Below, in pieces: positions 19,601-23,752 of a stretch of DNA of 23,752 bases; the stretch's first letter is position 1; the number at the start of each line of letters is the position of its first letter. The notes beneath the pieces are model-generated. The model had not been told where the DNA came from. It searched no databases and was given only the letters and a program-made list of their open reading frames with translations. The position numbers and the translations under genes are program-made. Origin of the DNA: Apostichopus parvimensis (lineage: Eukaryota; Echinodermata; Holothuroidea; Aspidochirotida; Stichopodidae); the NCBI GenBank assembly GCA_000934455.1, contig KN890446.1, forward strand, positions 1,552 to 25,303, in the 5' to 3' direction.

Positions 19601-22544
19601 TACATTATTTGTATTTGCCTAAACAGTACCTGCTCCCATCATGCACTGCTGTTTATCAGTAAATGATTTCATTACTGTATTCATACATTATTTGTATTTG
19701 CCTAAACAGTACCTGCTCCCATCATGCACTGCTGTTTACCAGTGAATGATGACATTACTGTATCAATACATTATTTGTATTTGCCTAAACAGTAGCTGCT
19801 CTCATCATGCATTGCTGTTTATCAGTGAATGGTCTAATTACTATACATTCATACATTAATGGTATCTGTCTGAACAGTACCTGCTCCCATCATGCACTGC
19901 TGTTTATCAGTGAATGATTTCATTACTATATTCATACATTAATCGTATCTGCTTGAACAGTACCTCCTCCCATCATGTTTTGCATCATTTGATCCATCTC
20001 GTTCTTGAGTTCGGGATCTTGAGATATTTGCTCAAATCCACTCATCAGTCCTGCAAATGCATCATTCATACCAGAGAACATCTGTTGAGCTTCTGGGTTG
20101 TTGAAGACTGCATTGAAGAATGCTTCCTGATCTGCTGGTAACGGTGGCAGCTAGACCGAAACAAGAATAGAAGTAATGAGGAGAAAGAGAAATAGCTGGG
20201 AACATTGGATTTGAAGTAACTGAAGCTCATAATAACCAGATTATCTTGTTAAGTGTTATTCTACATATATGTACTGTACAGCAGTGAGTTTATGCTATGG
20301 TCATTGCTCTCCTCTGTATTAACAAGTTTAACTGCTCACTACTAGCTATAGTAAACGTAACAACACTGCTATATATCAAATCTATTGACTTCAAAGAAGA
20401 CATAAATGTACATCTATCTAGATATTTCCTTTAAGTCTGTCAAGACCAAACAAGTTTAACAAGTTAACAAGTTTAACTGCTGACTACTAGCTATAGTAAA
20501 CGTACCCACACTGCTATATCAAATCTACTTCAAAACAAGACATAATTGTACATCTATGTATACGTCCTATGAGTCTGTCAAGACTAAACGGAGGCTAGAA
20601 TGCAAGTTCTTCTCTTCTCATCTTTACATGATCTCCTAAATATAGAGGCAGGGCTAATAAAACACAACACTATGACATTACAGATGATGGGCAAGCATAC
20701 CGTGCTTGGTACTGGCTGTGTAGATAGAAATTAGAGACACACAACAGTCAAAACAGTGTACTGTAATAACTCAGCATCTTGTTTTATAACCAATGGATTC
20801 TTTGACAACAGTCAGAACAGTATGTTGTAATAACTCAGCAACTTTACATAGTTAAACATTTAACTTTAATTAGTATGAAACACAAATTGCCAGCAGACCT
20901 TTAACACCATTCCTTGGACATTTTACTGCTGTATAAACCAACTATGTGAACTTAAAACATTTGGTTGATGTCTTAGTAAATGAATGACAATGGATTCATA
21001 ACACTTTGGGTCCCAGTACTTAAAGGTCTATGGACACCCACGAACAACATTGTCCTATCACTCTAAAAGCTATTAGAAATCTTAGAAAATAGCTGCAACT
21101 CCCATCAAAGATTGACCATTTTACAAGTCTTTTCTTAGTTCATAGTTTTTTATTTATGAATAAACATTAGCTAATTTATGCACATTGATGATGTAAAGGG
21201 AGTGACTGCCTAAATTTCTGTTATGTTATTCCTTTGCTTTTACAACCTTTGTTACCTTCGACACTGAACACAGGTTTGTGGCTTATGGTGACTTTTTGGA
21301 AATATTTTATTGTCTTCTTTGAAAAGAGGAACATGATTCAAGTGATATGTGAGCTTGTAATTAGGGGTTAACTTACTACGTAAGCTCTAAAATAAGAAAT
21401 TTTGATGAGTGCAATGCTCCATGGTATAGTTTGCACACATATTTAATGAGTTTCCCAGATTTTTCAAAACTTCAAACGTGTATATATTGTGGAAAGGAAA
21501 TGAGCAATTCGAATAATTTAAAAAATGTACTGCATATGGGGCAAATACTGTAGGCTAGGTGTCCATAGTACTTTAACGAGACTACAAAGTTGCATGAATT
21601 CGTGAGTCACCCAACCCTACTTTGTACCTGAGATGAAGTACTGAAAGATTTGGAAAGAACAATGTGTTGATAGTGTTATCATATACATGTACGTAGGTAA
21701 AGTCTTTACCTTCAAATCTTTTACAGTCTAATGCAGGGTTTTTGTTAAGAAATGTAGTAGGTGGGTCAAGTTGAAAAGCAGGTGGGACTGTCTGTACGCG
21801 GACATGGGGGAGGGGTCTAAGGGGAGGGGGTGCCCCCTACCCTATGCCGGAAAATTGCAATTTAAAAAGTCTCTAGATGCAAAATGGTGCAATATACAGC
21901 TGTTTGGTCAATGATATTGCCCCCTCTCAATCACCCCTTTCTTCTGTCCTATTTTTCTTTTTTTCTCCTCAATTTTTTTGTAGTAGCATACCGAGAACCT
22001 TGTTCAGGGAATTCGGAAATGGGTTAGGGCATGTTGAGTGATGTCATATTCCTAGTCGGTTACGTCGTTGCGTAGGGAGTTTATGGGGGGAATAAGTAGG
22101 CTAGTAAAAAAAGAAACTGATAGCAGCAACTGGTTCATTTGAGCGGGGAAATGACAATAAAGCCAGTGATAAACCGGTCTGATTGTGGTTGTGGGTTGTA
22201 ATAATTTTGAACCATGCGCAATTGTATGTGCGTCGTGTACTTGCGTGGGTAATATCACGGTGAATCCTGATCCATTACATTTTTTTTCCGATTTTTTAAA
22301 AAAAAAATTTTAACATTTTCTTTTTTACTGAGCGTCGCAAAGTAGCCGGGTCATGTACGTGCAGTAGGCGGGTCATTTGACCCGGGTCCCGGCTACTAAC
22401 GAAAACCCTGTAATGTATATAACAATGTTACCTCTGGATTAACTTGACCTATTTCCTGTTCTGGTTCTGTCTTTCTCTGTGGAGCTTCTTGATCTACAGG
22501 ATCCACAGAACTTGACTGGTATTTGTCAAAGTCACCAAGAGCAT
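13553..22544 (-). CDS. PEX19: PEX19, peroxisomal biogenesis factor 19 (7 exons, 5' partial)
   Basis: PEX19 is the mainly cytosolic chaperone and import receptor for newly made peroxisomal membrane proteins. It docks on PEX3 through its N-terminus and binds membrane-targeting signals through a C-terminal helical domain. Joining 22544-22432, 20150-19964, 18286-18129, 17781-17626, 16844-16668, 14131-14087 and 13636-13553 gives about 305 codons with no stop and matching phases, close to the roughly 300 residues of human PEX19. Diagnostic features in order: an acidic DFDKY start, an FFxxxF motif (FFNAVF) like the PEX14-binding motif, a Met-rich segment, the near-invariant LLSKDVLYPSLKE followed by YPQWL, GEPPKEIVGDM, GLQFD, and a terminal CaaX box CNIM. 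The start codon is not visible, because the first exon must end with one base of a split codon and lies beyond the window or was missed. Introns are rich in repeats. Identity is recognised from the family, and the exon joins are inferred from splice sites. Confidence 0.96.
14087..14131 (-). CDS. PEX19: PEX19 exon 7 (15-codon small exon)
   Basis: This exact 45-base exon encodes MESYGEPPKEIVGDM. It matches human LGHPPKELAGEM and joins directly to the end of exon 6 (LIQE). The acceptor is unusually strong, nine T then CCCAG, and the donor is ATG|GTAATT. Phase 0 on both sides means that skipping it would not shift the frame but would delete the PPKE segment just before the farnesylated tail. It is short enough that a gene finder could miss it. 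Confidence 0.95.
14132..16004. other. PEX19 intron 6, unique part
   Basis: This is the exon 7-proximal part of a 2.5-kb intron. Little is recognised: a G-run near 15220, a short duplication of TGTTCACTATG (about 15807-15830), and AATTAAT-rich patches near 15580-15620. The open frames here have no protein-like features. Confidence 0.6.
16005..16135. repeat. imperfect inverted repeat, 49-base arms
   Basis: The left arm is 16005-16053 and the right arm 16087-16135, with a 33-base spacer. The arms share CAGCCAACAACTA, AGTCTTGT, TTGCCAGG and CAATAACATG in opposite orientation, with only a few mismatches, and the complementarity extends through GGGCCC on one side. The outer part of each arm resembles the unit of the adjoining 28-bp array. 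Confidence 0.9.
16139..16604. repeat. 28-bp minisatellite, about 16-17 copies
   Basis: The unit is close to ATGAGCCCTGTTATACCAG followed by CCCAACAAC, with a period of 28 bp (starts 16139, 16167, 16195 and so on). Copies differ by scattered substitutions. The array lies in PEX19 intron 6 and begins, in gene orientation, about 63 bp after the exon 6 donor. Confidence 0.95.
16668..16844 (-). CDS. PEX19: PEX19 exon 6 (cargo-binding helices)
   Basis: This exon encodes 59 residues, phase 0 in and out. It starts YPQWLEENKDKL, aligns with human YPEWLQSHRESL, and continues through the charged helices around YCKQQGTMYRVCQQYEEE to MKIMNLIQE. The acceptor is CGTCTTACAG and the donor is GAG|GTGAGC. An open frame running upstream from this exon adds an apparent Met start, but that part is intron. 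The donor is followed about 60 bp later by a long 28-bp tandem array. Confidence 0.98.
16991..17382. repeat. 56-bp minisatellite, 7 copies
   Basis: Units start at 16991, 17047, 17103, 17159, 17215, 17271 and 17327. Each has TCTTTCTGAGGTTTACACTG, ATGCAGTGAGCACC and TAATATCAAGC. Copies are highly similar, so amplification or homogenisation is recent. It lies in PEX19 intron 5. Confidence 0.96.
17626..17781 (-). CDS. PEX19: PEX19 exon 5 (core of cargo-binding domain)
   Basis: This exon encodes 52 residues, phase 0 in and out. It begins DGNIPQEDIMKAFENL and carries the strongest family signature, MENLLSKDVLYPSLKE followed by VTDK. Human PEX19 has LLSKDVLYPSLKEITEK at the same place. This is the start of the C-terminal helical domain that binds membrane-targeting signals. 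The acceptor is a T-run then GGTCAG, and the donor is AAG|GTGAGT, both strong. Confidence 0.98.
17988..18095. repeat. AT-rich simple repeat
   Basis: Runs of TA dinucleotides and A-rich tracts, in PEX19 intron 4, starting a few tens of bases downstream of the weak exon 4 donor. Confidence 0.9.
18129..18286 (-). CDS. PEX19: PEX19 exon 4 (proline-rich linker and amphipathic helix)
   Basis: This exon encodes 52 residues after a split Gly codon. It opens with an Ala/Pro-rich stretch containing PSPPPQPPPRPSG, then EDLAKTLGDTMHKLAESAKDV, which corresponds to the human segment around KETLSGLAKNATDLQ. The acceptor is CCTACCTAG and the donor is AAA|GTACAC, a weak site. It leaves in phase 0, matching exon 5. 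The intron after it is short (347 bp) and holds an AT dinucleotide tract directly downstream of the donor. The proline run is not obvious in vertebrate PEX19 and may be lineage-specific. Confidence 0.92.
18468..18701 (+). mobile_element. tRNA-derived SINE
   Basis: The head has a clear Pol III A box (TTAGCTCAGTGG, 18471-18482) and B box (GGTTCGAGTCA, 18516-18526), separated as in a tRNA. A non-tRNA body follows with GACTTCGGTCAGC, a CCTGC/GCAGG mini-hairpin at 18668-18679, and an A/T-rich tail (ATAAAATACATACATA). It is antisense to PEX19 in intron 3. It cannot form a normal tRNA 3' half, so it is not a tRNA gene. No convincing target duplication was seen. Confidence 0.85.
18702..19457. other. 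PEX19 intron 3, degenerate edge of the 83-bp array
   Basis: Mostly unrecognised. Near 18957-19052 there is an eroded copy of the 83-bp unit (CATCAGTGAATGGTCCCATT, then GTACCTGCTCCTATGAG), which shows the array once extended further or was seeded twice. Confidence 0.65.
19458..19977. repeat. 83-bp minisatellite carrying the PEX19 exon 3 splice donor
   Basis: Units start at 19458, 19541, 19624, 19707, 19790, 19875 and 19958 (period 83, once 85). Each has CAGTACCTGCTCCCATCATG or a variant, then CACTGCTGTTTATCAGTG in all but the last. The last copy is the real exon 3 donor. On the minus strand the other copies present GGGAGCAG|GTACTG, a near copy of the true GGGAGGAG|GTACTG. The copy at 19790 has lost the GT. 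Confidence 0.95.
19964..20150 (-). CDS. PEX19: PEX19 exon 3 (FFxxxF motif, Met-rich segment)
   Basis: This exon encodes 62 residues plus one base. DQEAFFNAVFNNPE near the start resembles the human EKFFQELFDSE segment that binds PEX14, and the exon ends in the Met-rich QMMQNMMGG. The acceptor is GGTCTAG and the donor is GGAG|GTACTG. The donor and the last bases of the exon form the terminal copy of an 83-bp tandem array that runs into the intron, so this splice site has several near-identical neighbours. Phase 1 out fits the GT that opens exon 4. Confidence 0.95.
20321..20589. repeat. direct duplication, about 125-bp copies
   Basis: The segments 20321-20448 and 20466-20589 both run from AACAAGTTTAACTGCT through ACTACTAGCTATAGTAAACG and CATAA[A/T]TGTACATCTAT to GTCTGTCAAGAC. 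They differ by small indels. It lies in PEX19 intron 2, a short distance from exon 3. Confidence 0.9.
20590..21019. other. PEX19 intron 2, unrecognised part
   Basis: No gene or element identified. A short phrase TGTAATAACTCAGCA occurs twice (about 20762 and 20825) in similar surroundings, suggesting a small local duplication. Confidence 0.5.
21020..21576. mobile_element. non-autonomous TTAA-flanked DNA transposon
   Basis: TTAA lies at both edges (21020-21023 and 21573-21576). The termini, read inward, are AGGTCTATGGACACC and AGTACTATGGACACC, matching at 13 of 15 positions. TTAA duplication is characteristic of the piggyBac and Kolobok superfamilies, and the AG-starting ends favour Kolobok, which is an inference. 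The element is 549 bp without coding capacity, in PEX19 intron 2. Confidence 0.85.
21734..22410. mobile_element. non-autonomous DNA transposon with CAGGGTTTT[C/T]GTTA ends, 677 bp
   Basis: The ends, read inward, are CAGGGTTTTTGTTA and CAGGGTTTTCGTTA. They are flanked by TAATG on both sides (21729-21733 and 22411-22415), a 5-bp match. Sub-terminal GGGTCA motifs occur near both ends. The inner 21808-21827 is the reverse complement of 9509-9528 in the hAT-type MITE. CA-type ends suggest hAT or a relative, but the 5-bp duplication does not fit hAT, so the superfamily is open. It ends about 20 bp from PEX19 exon 2. Confidence 0.85.
22432..22544 (-). CDS. PEX19: PEX19 exon 2 (first visible exon)
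   Basis: This exon encodes a split codon plus 37 residues starting ALGDFDKY and ending IGQVNPE. It matches the acidic N-terminal region of PEX19 (human has a comparable DDFDK). The acceptor is a T-rich tract ending TTTTAG, and the donor is GAG|GTAACA. It enters with two bases of a split codon (probably Asp) and leaves in phase 0, which fits exon 3. The middle is low complexity with many Gln, Glu and Pro, as expected for the disordered half of PEX19. Confidence 0.9.
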
Positions 22545-23752
22545 CTAAAATGAGAAAATAAAGACATGACAGTCAATGGATTAATTAATGAAACTGAATT
22601 TCAGACCTTAGCATTGAATTAAACCATCAGCACCAAACCATATGTCACTACTCCCACACCAGTAAAACCCCTCATTTTATTGAATGATTACATTAACTTG
22701 TAAGCAAACATTTCCAACAATGTTGGGTGTAAATTACAAACTGATCACAAACACTATGCTTGCATTTCATGCCTCATCACAATGACAATTTTGTACATAA
22801 TCTGCACTGCTTTGTCTAGAAACTATCAGGTGTGCTAAACATAGCTCTGAACTGGCTGCTGGAAAATACTGTAGCAACAATGGTTGAACACTGTAATTAT
22901 CTTAAAGTGTTTCTCACAGTTTTACTACGGTATGCATATTCTGACTGATCCTGCTGTTCAACAGAATAACATATTTTTATATGTACATACTGCAGTTGTA
23001 TGGTTATGTGGAAATTGGCCCACTATGTACGATGAATTGTATTTGCTTCCAATACAACATCAAGCCTCAATTGAATCCTGCCACAAGGATTGCTGCTGTG
23101 TCATCTTCAATTTGATATCAAAGTGGCCTAATTTGATCAAAATCACAGAATTTGTTGAACTTCCCCGTTGTGCACTCCAACCCCCCTGAAAAATTATTCA
23201 TCCCCTAAAAATCATGATGCAAGTTATTTTACTTCTCCAAAAAAATATCCTTCCCCTAATAATTATGAATTCAGACTCCAGAAAAAAACTCCTGTATTGT
23301 AATGTTAGGAAGTTGTCTTTCTCAAAAGCCTTTATGAAGTAATATAGGCTAATCTTATCATGATTTCAGCAATAAATACCCTATTTTTATGATGAAGTGT
23401 TCTCACTAGCCTTTATGAGGTTATAATAATATATCCTGAAATAATTTCCCCACTTCCATTCCACTAAAAAATACCATTTTGGGAGCTGTCAGTGTTTATG
23501 AAGTAGCATGGCCACATCTAATTCCGGACACCTAAGCCTTAAAACACCCAAAAACTATATCTTCTGGTATAAATCACCTGAAAATATACTTGATATGGTG
23601 GGAGAAGTGTGTTTTATTACGATACACGGCCAAACTTTCTTTCCTGCCAACTGTTTTCACGTTGTATTCCAAGAAGATTCTTGTGATTGTGGAACTGGTA
23701 TTTCTTTGCTAGAGTATTGGTAATTTTCGGACACACAGTCCCACAGTGTGGC
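22545..23752. other. region upstream of PEX19 exon 2 (intron 1), no exon found
   Basis: AT-rich, with no convincing start exon for PEX19 and no other gene. 23180-23500 repeats short phrases (CCCCTAA, GCCTTTATGA, TTATGAAGTA), suggesting decayed repeats. A 101-codon plus-strand frame (22884-23189) is not protein-like. Confidence 0.55.

Noticed and set aside
22884..23189. 101-codon plus-strand frame
   Set aside because: No domain, no splice or start support, and it lies in a region of decayed short repeats upstream of PEX19 exon 2.

Overview
The window looks like nuclear DNA of an invertebrate animal, most likely a marine deuterostome (echinoderm, hemichordate or amphioxus-like). It is AT-rich, and its genes are split into short exons by introns of 0.3-2.5 kb. 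It is crowded with LINE, SINE and non-autonomous DNA-transposon debris, and with TGACC-rich dispersed repeats of a kind common in marine invertebrates. The taxon is inference only. I found no bacterial or viral genes. Most long open frames are chance frames.

Right half, 13553-22544, minus strand: a convincing PEX19 gene, the peroxisomal membrane-protein import receptor and chaperone. Seven exons chain with consistent phases and good GT/AG sites. They encode about 305 residues ending in the farnesylation motif CNIM. Only the short first exon with the start codon is missing, presumably beyond the right edge. Its introns carry a 677-bp terminal-inverted-repeat element, a 549-bp TTAA-flanked element, a direct duplication, a tRNA-type SINE, and 83-bp, 56-bp and 28-bp tandem arrays. 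The 83-bp array is made of copies of the exon 3 splice donor. The 28-bp array lies next to a 49-bp-arm hairpin, about 60 bp past the exon 6 donor.

Left part, about 31-8167, minus strand: a putative multi-exon gene that I do not recognise. An acidic first exon with a good ATG context is followed by a basic/acidic exon, a third exon, and then a possible chain into four further exon-like segments (5257-5390, 3962-4046, 3244-3368, up to 571). The first two joins are phase-consistent with good sites. Later joins are uncertain and need exons I could not find. A degenerate LINE reverse-transcriptase fragment (about 5986-6860) would lie in its intron 3.

Middle, 8168-13552: apparently intergenic and dense in mobile DNA. 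It holds a TGACC-rich repeat, a 376-bp hAT-type MITE with a perfect 8-bp target duplication, a 310-bp MITE with a 7/8 duplication, and a 193-bp palindromic element. It also holds the most striking object here: a 185-bp retroposed element whose head is the 5' end of U2 snRNA, flanked by a perfect 13-bp target-site duplication.

I could run no searches. Family names for repeats rest on termini, target duplications and recognisable motifs only.
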